From positions 1 through 37,356 of the IMG/VR virus record IMGVR_UViG_3300021952_000013: a DNA stretch of 37,356 nucleotides; one strand, written 5' to 3'. The notes under the pieces were generated by a model. It did not search any database and was not told where the DNA came from. It saw only the letters and a program-made list of their open reading frames with translations. This DNA is from a virus. Positions within the stretch are counted from its first letter, which is position 1; every line of letters begins with the position of its first letter. The position numbers were made by a program, and so were the translations under genes. Positions 8,321 to 16,077 of this stretch are shown in pieces.

Positions 8321-8959
8321 ATGAGTAGCATCTTCAAAGTCAACAGCAGAGCGAATTGGGCAGCATTAAATCCTGTCTTGATGGACGGTGAAGCCGCTGT
8401 TGAATCGCAGACTAATAATCTGAAGATTGGAAACGGAAAATCGACGTGGAGTCAACTGCCGTATTTTTCAGCGCCTGGATATTGGGGTTCGTTCTGGGAT
8501 GAGACTTCTCAAACGGCAACTGCAAATACGCCAACTTCTGTTTATTTGCGTTCAGAAGATTCAAGCAGTCGCGGCATTCATATTGCTTCTCAGAACAGAA
8601 TCACCTTTGATTACGCTGGTGTTTATAGCCTGACTTTTTCGATTCAGTTCAGCAATACGAACGAGCAAATCCACGATGTCAATGTCTGGCTGCGCAAAAA
8701 CGACAGTGGCGCCAGTGGTGACGTCGCTGCCAGTGACAGCAAATTCAGCATTATCGCTAAGCATGGTGGCGTCGACGGCAATGTGATTGGCACAGTGAAT
8801 TTTGTCTTGCCACTTGTCGCGGGTGATTACTTGGAATTGATGTGGGCAACATCAAATGCCGCCGCCTACATTCACGCCGAGGCCGCAGCTAGTAGCCCCT
8901 TTGCTCATCCGAGCATTCCTGGCGTGATTTGTACTGTTGTCCAAGTTGCTTCTGCCTGA
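8321..8959 (+). CDS. head or neck fibre with C1q/TNF-like domain
   Basis: 212 residues. The first ~45 (ALNPVLMDGEAAVES, NNLKIGNGKSTWSQLPYF) match the short attachment motif found at the start of many phage fibres, such as Mtd-type N-termini. The rest looks like a C1q/TNF-type jelly roll (FDYAGVYSLTFSIQFSNTNE, VNVWLRKN, AGDYLELMWATSNA). Such domains usually bind ligands at virion surfaces. Its place between gpFII-like and tail-terminator genes, rather than with the tail fibre, suggests a capsid or neck fibre. Recognition is by pattern; the target is unknown. Confidence 0.65.
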   Translation: MSSIFKVNSRANWAALNPVLMDGEAAVESQTNNLKIGNGKSTWSQLPYFSAPGYWGSFWDETSQTATANTPTSVYLRSEDSSSRGIHIASQNRITFDYAGVYSLTFSIQFSNTNEQIHDVNVWLRKNDSGASGDVAASDSKFSIIAKHGGVDGNVIGTVNFVLPLVAGDYLELMWATSNAAAYIHAEAAASSPFAHPSIPGVICTVVQVASA

Positions 8960-8961
8960 TC

Positions 8962-9387
8962 ATGGCTGACACACGCCGCGAATTGATCCTTGCTCGCATT
9001 GCAAGCAATCTGAGCAGCATTAGTGGTGCAACGGTCTACCGCAGCCGTGTGGAGCCTTTGGCACGCGGAGAGGTGCCTGCTGTCATCGTGGAACCAGTCA
9101 ACGATCAACCGATTGACACCAACTTTTACGACAAGTTGGATTGGACGATGCGGGTCAGGATTACCACCCTTGTTCGTGCTGCCATCCCTGACGATGACTC
9201 AGATACCTACACGCAGCAGGTTCATCAAAAATTGATGGCTGATCAAACTGTCAATGGTTATGCGCTTGACTTGACACCTGATCGCACTGACTTCAGTCTT
9301 TATGAAGCTGATATGCCTTTGGGTATCATTAGCCAAGACTTTCTTGTGCGGTATCGCACGAGCAGGACTTCATTAACTAGCGCCTAA
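8962..9387 (+). CDS. tail terminator/completion protein (gpU-like)
   Basis: 141 residues from the ATG at 8962, two nt after the preceding stop; an upstream in-frame extension is ignored because it overlaps the fibre gene. The opening helix (RRELILARIASNLSSI), the strand with ARGEVPAVIVEP, and the paired strands LDWTMRVRITTLV and IISQDFLVRYRTS fit the tail-terminator fold that stops tube growth and joins tail to head. Position just before the tail tube gene agrees. Sequence identity to lambda gpU is low by eye. Confidence 0.65.
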   Translation: MADTRRELILARIASNLSSISGATVYRSRVEPLARGEVPAVIVEPVNDQPIDTNFYDKLDWTMRVRITTLVRAAIPDDDSDTYTQQVHQKLMADQTVNGYALDLTPDRTDFSLYEADMPLGIISQDFLVRYRTSRTSLTSA

Positions 9388-9391
9388 CATC

Positions 9392-9544
9392 ATGGCTAAG
9401 ATTGAATGGGAAGTTCCCAATCCCGGAGTGGGCGGCAGTTACTTGTTTGACCCCAAGTCTGGGAAGCTTACACTGATCACAGAAACCGCCGCTCCTACCA
9501 CCGATGGCACTGACTCGGAAGAAGTTTCTAATCGCGAAGATTGA
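9392..9544 (+). CDS. small acidic protein overlapping the tail tube gene
   Basis: A 50-residue frame starting ATGGCTAAG, 4 nt after the tail terminator stop. It reads KIEWEVPNPGVGGSYLFDPK then a Thr/Glu-rich acidic tail. Its last 41 nt overlap the tail tube gene in a different frame. The compact spacing and protein-like composition support a real gene. I do not know the family; a small tail-assembly factor is possible. Reading through it may couple translation to the abundant tube protein. Confidence 0.55.
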   Translation: MAKIEWEVPNPGVGGSYLFDPKSGKLTLITETAAPTTDGTDSEEVSNRED

Positions 9545-10445
9545 GTCAACCTACGGGACTGACCCTAGTCCTGTCGGTGGTTCTGACGCGGTTCAAGTTA
9601 CTAACCTTGAAGTAACTCCGATTGAGTCGGACAACGTTCAAGCGGCCACTTATCAAGGTTTTCTTGGTAACCCTACCCGTGGCACCTTGGTTGCCAACAA
9701 GCGCGTCAGCGTGACTTTTGATGTTGAGTTGGCTGGTTCTGGTACTGCTGGCACCGCCCCTGCTTTCGGTCCACTGTTGAAGGCTTGTGGATTGAGCGAG
9801 ACCCTGGTGACCAGCACTTCGGCCACATATGCCCCGGTGAGCAGCAGCTTCAGCTCCGCCACGATCTATTGCTTCTACGACGGCACTCGCCATAAGATCA
9901 CCGGCGCACGCGGCACCGTGAGTTTTAACCTGACCGCTGGTCAGTTTGCTGTTGCTAGCTTCCAGTTCATCGGCATTTACAACGCCCCTGACGGCACTGC
10001 CCTGTCTGGCTCCTTCACCGTTGCCAACCAGGCTGCTGCCATCGAGGTCAACGATACCAACATGACCACGGCCACCTTCCATGGTGTGACCTCGGCTCGT
10101 GTTGAATCCTTCAACCTGGCACTCAATAACGATCTTCTGTACAAGGAGACCGCTAGCTCCCAAGAAGTGCTGATTACCAACCGCGCCCCTGGTGGTACGG
10201 CTGTGATCGAGGCTCCTGCTGTTGGCACCACCGACTACTTCGCCAAGGCGGTTGCTACTGCCACTGCTGCCACCAGCATGGTGCTGGGTTCTACTGGCGG
10301 TAACATCGTCACGCTGAACGCAGCGCAGACAGACATTACCGGTTGCAGCTACGCTGATACTAACGGCGTAATCGCGCTGTCCATGCCGTTCCTGGCTCTG
10401 CCTACCACGGCTGGTAACAACGAAATGTCGTTGGTATTCACCTGA
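9504..10445 (+). CDS. major tail tube protein
   Basis: 313 residues. The start ALTRKKFLIAKIESTYGTDP is typical of siphovirus tail tube proteins, followed by alternating beta strands rich in Thr, Ala and Gly (ANKRVSVTFDVELAGSG, GARGTVSFNLTAGQ). It polymerises as hexameric rings around the tape measure. The codon usage is noticeably C-ending and regular, similar to the capsid domain, as expected for the other abundant virion protein. The two tail assembly chaperone frames follow directly. Confidence 0.85.
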   Translation: MALTRKKFLIAKIESTYGTDPSPVGGSDAVQVTNLEVTPIESDNVQAATYQGFLGNPTRGTLVANKRVSVTFDVELAGSGTAGTAPAFGPLLKACGLSETLVTSTSATYAPVSSSFSSATIYCFYDGTRHKITGARGTVSFNLTAGQFAVASFQFIGIYNAPDGTALSGSFTVANQAAAIEVNDTNMTTATFHGVTSARVESFNLALNNDLLYKETASSQEVLITNRAPGGTAVIEAPAVGTTDYFAKAVATATAATSMVLGSTGGNIVTLNAAQTDITGCSYADTNGVIALSMPFLALPTTAGNNEMSLVFT

Positions 10446-10454
10446 TTCCTGTTC

Positions 10455-10781
10455 ATGGCATTCGTCCTCAAGAAGACTGCTTCCTACAAATGGGAAGTCA
10501 AAGTCGAGATCCCCGTTGATGGGAATCGCTTCGAATCTCAAACGTTCGAGGCAGTCTTCAAGAAGATCAGTCGTTCGGCCTTCAATGCTCTTGTTGAGAA
10601 GGGTGATGATGCCCTGCTTGATGGGATCCTTGAAGGCTGGGATGGCGTTAATGATGAGACTGGCAAGCCGGTTCCTTTTACTGAAAAGAACAAGAAGGAG
10701 CTGTGTGACGATCCCTACGTCATGAAGGCTTTGATTCAGGCATATGCCGATAGCGTCACTGGGGCGCCGGCAAAAAACTAA
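10455..10781 (+). CDS. tail assembly chaperone, short form (gpG-like)
   Basis: 108 residues (FVLKKTASYKWEVKVEIPVD at the start, helices after SRSAFNALVEKG). Position between tail tube and tape measure, and partnership with a -1 frame extension, identify it as the G-type chaperone that coats the tape measure protein during tail assembly and is absent from the finished virion. The frame ends in GCA AAA AAC TAA, so the stop directly follows a slippery heptamer. Confidence 0.85.
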   Translation: MAFVLKKTASYKWEVKVEIPVDGNRFESQTFEAVFKKISRSAFNALVEKGDDALLDGILEGWDGVNDETGKPVPFTEKNKKELCDDPYVMKALIQAYADSVTGAPAKN

Positions 10782-11119
10782 AAGCCGCCGCTGAGTACTG
10801 GGCGAAAGGCGGCGTTGTAGATGAACGTGAGGCCGATCTGAAGGCTCTTGGCGCAAGCGAGGAGCAAATTGCCGCTGTACGTCTGCAAACTGTTCAACAG
10901 GACTGTGAGATTTGGGAGGAAAACTGGGAGGTTGTATTGATGTTCATCCGCATGTCGACGCAATGGCATACAAGCATGGCTGGATTGACAGGACTGATCT
11001 ACCCGAGTTTGGAATGGCTCTGTAAGCTGTATTCAGTCAAGGATCCTGTTGCCATCTTTGAAGGCGTACAGGTGATGGAAATGGCTGCCCTAGCCGTTCT
11101 GAACAGCAAACGCAAATGA
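10455..11119 (+). CDS. tail assembly chaperone, frameshifted long form (gpGT-like)
   Basis: A -1 slip on A AAA AAC (10772-10778) lets ribosomes resume at CTA (10778-10780) and read another 113 codons to the TGA at 11119, giving about 221 residues. The extension begins KLKAAAEYWAKGGVVDEREA, is helical, contains a Trp-rich stretch (CEIWEENWEVVLMFI) and has no good start of its own near the junction. In lambda the GT form bridges the tape measure and tube subunits. The stop overlaps the tape measure start (ATGA). The junction is inferred from sequence. Confidence 0.85.
10772..10813 (+). promoter_or_regulatory. programmed -1 ribosomal frameshift signal
   Basis: The slippery heptamer A_AAA_AAC spans 10772-10778, in the correct frame and directly before the zero-frame TAA. 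Five nt later GCCGCC (10784-10789) can pair with GGCGGC (10808-10813), a downstream stem of the kind that stimulates slipping. All three known elements (heptamer, short spacer, stem) are present. Confidence 0.85.
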
Positions 11120-13626
11120 GCCAAACCACTGAGCTGCTGCTGAGGATCAAGCAACAGGGCGGTGAGCAGCTCACGCGGTTGTCTGGTAGCTTCAAAAATC
11201 TGGGACAACAAGCTGCGGCTACAAATGTCAATTTCAAAGAAGTATCTGATGAATTGAGAAAGATTCAGCAGACTTCTGCAAACAGCATTAATAATCTCAA
11301 AGGCTATGCAAATGCATGGCGCGAGATTGCAAATAGCGTTGAGATTGGAACTGCTGAATTCAAGCAAGCAAACGCTGAGGCGGCAAAGCTTGAAGCGCAA
11401 CTGAAAAAAGTTCAACCTGGCGGTCGTGGGCGTCTTGCCGCTGGCGCACAGATTGCAGGGACGATTGCTGGTGCTGGCGTGTTTGGCGGCTTTGAAGGGG
11501 CTGCCGGCGCTGGTATTGGCGCTGTTGTTGGCGGTGGTGTTCCGGGTGCCATTGTTGGTGGTGCGATTGGCGCACAAGTTGGTCAAGCACGTCAAGCATT
11601 GAGCGGCCTTGCAACCTATACGGCTGAGATTGAAAAACAACGCATGGCCTTGCGTTTGGTTACTGAAGATATTGGTTCATATCAAGAAGGCTTGTCATTT
11701 GTTGACAGCACAAGCCGTCAACTTGCCATTCCTCAAGAATTAATTACAAAACAATTCACGCAATTATCTGCTTCAGTTATTGGTGCTGGTGGAAATATCA
11801 AGGATGCGGAAAAAGCATTTCTTGGTATTGCCGCTGGCATTCGCGGTACTGGTGGCAGCTTGCAAGATATGGAGGCTGCACTTCGCGCTACGGCTCAGGT
11901 CTTCAGCAAGGGCAAGGTCAGCGCCGAAGAACTTCGTCAGCAGATTGGCGAGCGTTTGCCGGGTGCATTTACCCTGTTTGCCAAATCAGTTGGCATGACA
12001 CCGCAAGAGCTGGACAAGGCTCTTGAAGACGGCAAAGTTTCGCTGCAAGACTTTCAAAAGTTTGCGGAAGAATTGTTCAAACGTTATGGCAAGAGTGCAG
12101 AAATTATTGCGCAAGGACCGCAATCTGCCGGCGATCGTTTACAGGCTTCCTTGTCACGTTTGAGTGAAAGTGTTGGTCGATTGCTTGCTCCAATTGGCTC
12201 AGCATTTCAAAGTATTTTTGCAGATATTGTTGCTGCAATTGATCGTGCTGTTCGCGCTCTTGCCCGTTTCATGGGCATGAAGTTTTACGATCCTGCGCGG
12301 ATCACGGAATTAAAAGGTGACATCTCTCGCATTCGAAAAGAAATTGAAACGCTTGGTCCAACCGATGCTCGTGGTCGCGCTGGCCGTGAACAATTAATTC
12401 GTCAGCGGGTTGCAGAACTAACTCAACTTGAAGGTTTGCGTCCCAAGGGTGGTGCTACACCATTGCCGCCCAGTAATTTGCCCGGCATTTCTTCTGAATC
12501 AAATTCAAAGGCAGATAAAGCTGCAGAACGCGAAGCCAAACGTCAAGCACGTTTACTTGATCAACGCATTGAACTCACGCGTAAAGCAGGTGAATTAGAG
12601 CGTCAATTAAATTATAAAATTGGTGAAACTGTTGACGCTTTGCAAATGCTTGGCGCAACTGCCTGGGAGAAAATTGAAAATAAATATACAAAATCTGTTA
12701 TTGAAGCAGGAAAGCAAACCGATGATCTTGCTGTCAAAGTTTTCAATCTTGCAAAGCAAGCGGCTGAGGCTGGCGGCAATTTAAATGAAGGTCCACTTGT
12801 GCAAGGTATTGTTCAACTTGAGCAGGCTTCAATTGATCTTGCAACAGGTGAAGCGGCACAGAGCATGTCGGATTGGTTTACTTCAACTGAAGAAGGATTC
12901 AGGAGTATCACTGAGAAGGTTTACGAAAATGCTCGTGCAATGCAGTACAACGCTGACATCATGGGTGGCTTGAAGGATGGCCTCATCAGCTATGCCGATA
13001 ACGTTGGCACTGTTCGTGAAGCGTTTGCCAGTCTTGCCAATCAGGGCATCAAGGGAGTTGAAAATTCCATCTTCGATCTGATGACAACTGGCACCACCAA
13101 CTACCAAGCTTTTGCTGCTGAGATCCTAAATCAAACAGCGCGAATGATTATTCAGCAATACATACTGAAAACCATCATGTCGGCACTTGGTTTCTTGGGT
13201 GGTCCCAGTGCCTCTGCCGTAGCACCCCTATCAGGTGTTTCTCAATTCAATATGAATGCCGCATCATTCAATCCGCTTGCCTTTACTGGCGGTTTCAAGT
13301 TTGCAATGGGTGGAATCATGACGCCTGAAGGTCCAATGAAACTTCGTCGTTATGCGGCCGGCGGTATTGCAACCGGTCCACAACTGGCCATGTACGGCGA
13401 AGGCAGCCGTCCTGAAGCTTATGTTCCCCTGCCCGATGGTCGTAGCATCCCGGTGCGCATGCAGGGCGGTTCAGACCGTGGCGTGAATGTGGTTGTCAAT
13501 GTTGATACCTCTGGAACTCGTGCGCAAGGTAATGATCAGCAAGCAACTAGATTTGGTGAGCAAATTGGTGCTGCTGTTCGAGCACAGATCATCAAAGAGA
13601 AGCGTCCTGGAGGCTTGCTCGCATAA
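11116..13626 (+). CDS. tape measure protein
   Basis: 836 residues; the longest tail-shaft protein, it sets tail length and later enters the host envelope. The N-terminal ~105 residues are coiled-coil-like. A Gly/Ala-rich hydrophobic stretch lies at about 108-165. A tape-measure N-terminal-type domain follows (LSASVIGAGGNIKDAEKAFL, GKVSAEELRQQIGERLPGAF). The central part is helical and Gln/Lys-rich. The C-terminus has the GGI...AAGGIATGP...GEGSRPEAYVPL signature shared with lambda-like gpH proteins. The start overlaps the GT stop by ATGA. With about 1.5 Angstrom per residue, the tail would be roughly 120 nm. Confidence 0.92.
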   Translation: MSQTTELLLRIKQQGGEQLTRLSGSFKNLGQQAAATNVNFKEVSDELRKIQQTSANSINNLKGYANAWREIANSVEIGTAEFKQANAEAAKLEAQLKKVQPGGRGRLAAGAQIAGTIAGAGVFGGFEGAAGAGIGAVVGGGVPGAIVGGAIGAQVGQARQALSGLATYTAEIEKQRMALRLVTEDIGSYQEGLSFVDSTSRQLAIPQELITKQFTQLSASVIGAGGNIKDAEKAFLGIAAGIRGTGGSLQDMEAALRATAQVFSKGKVSAEELRQQIGERLPGAFTLFAKSVGMTPQELDKALEDGKVSLQDFQKFAEELFKRYGKSAEIIAQGPQSAGDRLQASLSRLSESVGRLLAPIGSAFQSIFADIVAAIDRAVRALARFMGMKFYDPARITELKGDISRIRKEIETLGPTDARGRAGREQLIRQRVAELTQLEGLRPKGGATPLPPSNLPGISSESNSKADKAAEREAKRQARLLDQRIELTRKAGELERQLNYKIGETVDALQMLGATAWEKIENKYTKSVIEAGKQTDDLAVKVFNLAKQAAEAGGNLNEGPLVQGIVQLEQASIDLATGEAAQSMSDWFTSTEEGFRSITEKVYENARAMQYNADIMGGLKDGLISYADNVGTVREAFASLANQGIKGVENSIFDLMTTGTTNYQAFAAEILNQTARMIIQQYILKTIMSALGFLGGPSASAVAPLSGVSQFNMNAASFNPLAFTGGFKFAMGGIMTPEGPMKLRRYAAGGIATGPQLAMYGEGSRPEAYVPLPDGRSIPVRMQGGSDRGVNVVVNVDTSGTRAQGNDQQATRFGEQIGAAVRAQIIKEKRPGGLLA

Positions 13627-13994
13627 TGGCTACTTTTGATGACACCACGCTTGGCGTTGCAACAGGCGAATCAACTCCCGATTATGGTGCGCAGCGTGTC
13701 AGTCAACCGATCACTCGTACCGTTCAATTTGGTGATGGCTACCAGCAAAGGCTGCAGTTTGGCTTGAACCAGAATCCACGCAAATGGGAGCTGAAGTGGA
13801 CGGCAAAAACCAACAGCGTTTCCGATGCAATTGAAAGCTTCTTTGATGCCAGAAAAGGCACTGAAAGCTTTGACTGGACACCGCTTGATGAGGCCACTGC
13901 TTTGAAATGGGTGTGCCGCAGTTGGAATCGAACTTTTGATTATCCCAACATCAATACGATTACAGCCACCTTTGAGCAGGTATTTGAACCGTAA
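13626..13994 (+). CDS. minor tail protein M-like
   Basis: 122 residues. The strand pattern ITRTVQFGDGYQQRLQFG, WELKWTAKTN, IESFFDARKGTESFDWTP and CRSWNRTFDYPNINTITATF closely follows the lambda gpM/distal tail family, a ring at the tail tip that joins the tube to the baseplate-like tip. The start overlaps the tape measure stop (TAATG), and L-, K-, I- and J-like genes follow in lambda order. Confidence 0.9.
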   Translation: MATFDDTTLGVATGESTPDYGAQRVSQPITRTVQFGDGYQQRLQFGLNQNPRKWELKWTAKTNSVSDAIESFFDARKGTESFDWTPLDEATALKWVCRSWNRTFDYPNINTITATFEQVFEP

Positions 13995-14731
13995 TGTCAA
14001 TACCAGTTTCCGAGTTACAAAAAGTCAGCCCCAGTTTCATTATTGAACTCTTTGAGCTGCAACTTGTTACTGCATTGCATGGCAGCAATACGGTCTATCG
14101 TTTTCACGCTGGCGCCAACATGAACGCCAATGGCGAACTTGTTTGGAATAGCAATAACTATCAACGCTTTCCTGTTGAGGCCACTGGTTTTGAATACACA
14201 GGCAACGGCCAACTTCCACGCCCCACAATTCGCATCAGTAACCTACTAGGTACAATTACCTCCATCTTGTTGACTGTCAATGCGACAACCGCCGGCAATG
14301 ACTTGACTGGAGCAACACTGACGCGCATTAGGACAATGGCGCGTTACATCGATGCCGTCAATTTCACCGGTGGCGTCAATCCCTACGGCACACCAGATCC
14401 CACCAGTGAATTTCCACGTGAGATCTACAAAGTCGCTCGGAAGGTGGCCGAGAACAGGGATATGGTCGAGTTTGAACTTGCCGCCTCGTTTGACCTTCAA
14501 GGTATCAAGGCACCAAAACGTCAATGCATCAGCAGCATTTGTCAATGGGTATATCGCTCAACCGAATGCGGCTACACCGGCAGTAACTACTGGGATGCGA
14601 ATGACAACGTGGTTGGCACGCTCGGTGCTGATGTCTGCGGCAAACGCCTTAGCAGTTGCAAATTGCGATTCGGTGATACATCTGAGTTACCGTTTGGATC
14701 ATTCCCAGGTATTGGCACGTACGTCTCATGA
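13994..14731 (+). CDS. minor tail protein L-like (iron-sulfur tail tip protein)
   Basis: 245 residues with the gpL two-part layout: an N-terminal beta domain and a C-terminal cysteine domain. Cysteines at 183, 192, 215 and 222 have spacings of 9, 23 and 7, which, as I recall, equal those of the four lambda gpL cysteines that hold a 4Fe-4S cluster; C178 is extra. The segment [10 protein letters not shown] at the end is also conserved. It acts at the tail tip between M and J. The start overlaps the M stop (TAATG). Confidence 0.88.
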   Translation: MSIPVSELQKVSPSFIIELFELQLVTALHGSNTVYRFHAGANMNANGELVWNSNNYQRFPVEATGFEYTGNGQLPRPTIRISNLLGTITSILLTVNATTAGNDLTGATLTRIRTMARYIDAVNFTGGVNPYGTPDPTSEFPREIYKVARKVAENRDMVEFELAASFDLQGIKAPKRQCISSICQWVYRSTECGYTGSNYWDANDNVVGTLGADVCGKRLSSCKLRFGDTSELPFGSFPGIGTYVS

Positions 14732-15444
14732 GCTGGAAAGACGACGCTCTCAAGCACGCGCAAGCTGAAGACCCCAAAGAGTGCTGCGGTCTTGTTGTTG
14801 TTGTCAAAGGTCGGAAGAAGTATTGGCCATGTAACAACCTGTCGGTTGACGGCAATCAATTCATTCTTGATCCAGATGATTGGATCAAAGCCGAAGACGC
14901 CGGCGAGATTGTTGCCATTGTTCACAGCCACACCTGGCTGCCGCCTGAGCCGAGTCAGGCCGATCTACTTGGCATCGAGAAAAGCGGTCTGCCGTGGTAC
15001 ATCGTCAATCCCAAGACAGAGGCATGGAGTCCAGAGATCAAACCAAGCGGTTTCAAGGCGCCTCTGATTGGCCGTGAATGGGTTTGGGCGGTAAGTGACT
15101 GTTGGACCCTTGTGCGTGATTGGTACGGGGAGAACGGTATCAACTTGCCTGATTGGGACCGTCCGATCACGTATGAAAAGTTTGAGGAGCAGCCGTTATT
15201 CGATCAGTTTTGGAAAGATGCTGGCTTTTATCAGTTGGATGATGAAGAGCCGCTGCAGTTTGGTGATGGCCTGTTGATGGGCATTGAAGGCAGCGGTCTC
15301 AACCACTGTGGTGTCTATCTTGGTGATCAAACAATCCTGCATCACATCAAGGGACGCTTGAGCAGCCGTGATTTATACGGTGGTTGGCTTTTGAAATGCA
15401 CTGGCAGGAGGCTGCGGCACAAGGAAGCATCTATCCTTGGGTAA
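14728..15444 (+). CDS. tail tip peptidase K-like (JAMM plus NlpC/P60)
   Basis: 238 residues with two enzyme domains. The N-terminal JAMM/MPN domain has E18 and the full HxHx7Sx2D metal site (H66, H68, S76, D79). The C-terminal NlpC/P60 domain has C125 in [12 protein letters not shown]193 in NHCGVYLGD and H205. Homologues in lambda help tail tip assembly and probably cut peptidoglycan during DNA entry. All catalytic residues are present, so both domains may be active. The start overlaps the L stop (ATGA). Confidence 0.9.
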   Translation: MSWKDDALKHAQAEDPKECCGLVVVVKGRKKYWPCNNLSVDGNQFILDPDDWIKAEDAGEIVAIVHSHTWLPPEPSQADLLGIEKSGLPWYIVNPKTEAWSPEIKPSGFKAPLIGREWVWAVSDCWTLVRDWYGENGINLPDWDRPITYEKFEEQPLFDQFWKDAGFYQLDDEEPLQFGDGLLMGIEGSGLNHCGVYLGDQTILHHIKGRLSSRDLYGGWLLKCTGRRLRHKEASILG

Positions 15445-15459
15445 ATAGAAGCAAGGTCG

Positions 15460-16077
15460 ATGCTGCGTGAAATTCGAGTCTATGGACGCCTTGCCAAGCT
15501 TTTGAAGCGGCGCGTGTTCAAAGCTGAAATCAGCAATGTCAAGGAGGCAATTCGCTTTCTGATTGCTAATTTTCCTTGGCTGGAAAAAGAAATTGCGCAG
15601 GGTCACTATCACGTGTCAGTTGGTGAGCAAACACTTGGCCAGGATGAACTTGACTGTCCAGTTGGTGTACTGTCGCCGCTTTGTATCGTTCCAGTTTTTG
15701 CTGGTGCTGGTGCTGTTGGACGCGTCATTGCTGGCGCTGCACTTCTTGTTGCATCATTTGCAATTCCTGGTTTCGCCGCATGGGCAGGACCAACTGCTTT
15801 CGGCCTGATCACTGGCATCGGCGCAAGTTTGGTCTTGGGTGGTGTTGCGCAGTTATTGACGCCCACACCAAACATTGCCTCAATGGGTGCGGGCAATGTT
15901 GGAAATTATTCTTCAACAACTCGGGATACTGAGCTGGATCCACAGAAGTCCTACAGTTTCAGTGGCATTCAAAACACCAGCTCACAAGGAACACCAGTCC
16001 CGATTTGCTACGGCGAGGTCATCACTGGTTCCGTTGTGATCTCTGTTGGTATTGACACTGTTCAGGTGGAAGCATGA
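15460..16077 (+). CDS. tail assembly protein I-like
   Basis: 205 residues. The N-terminal ~75 look like a ubiquitin/beta-grasp domain (REIRVYGRLAKLLKRRVFKA, VKEAIRFLIANFPWLEKEI). The middle has Gly/Ala-rich hydrophobic segments (GRVIAGAALLVASFAIPGFA and GLITGIGASLVLGGVAQLL) and the end has PVPICYGEVITGSVVIS. This is the lambda gpI arrangement; gpI is required for tail tip assembly with J. AAGG lies before the ATG. The stop overlaps the J start (ATGA). Confidence 0.88.
   Translation: MLREIRVYGRLAKLLKRRVFKAEISNVKEAIRFLIANFPWLEKEIAQGHYHVSVGEQTLGQDELDCPVGVLSPLCIVPVFAGAGAVGRVIAGAALLVASFAIPGFAAWAGPTAFGLITGIGASLVLGGVAQLLTPTPNIASMGAGNVGNYSSTTRDTELDPQKSYSFSGIQNTSSQGTPVPICYGEVITGSVVISVGIDTVQVEA

Noticed and set aside
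9546-10856. Long minus-strand open frame (436 codons)
   Set aside because: Antisense to the tail tube and chaperone genes; composition is that of a codon-bias shadow.
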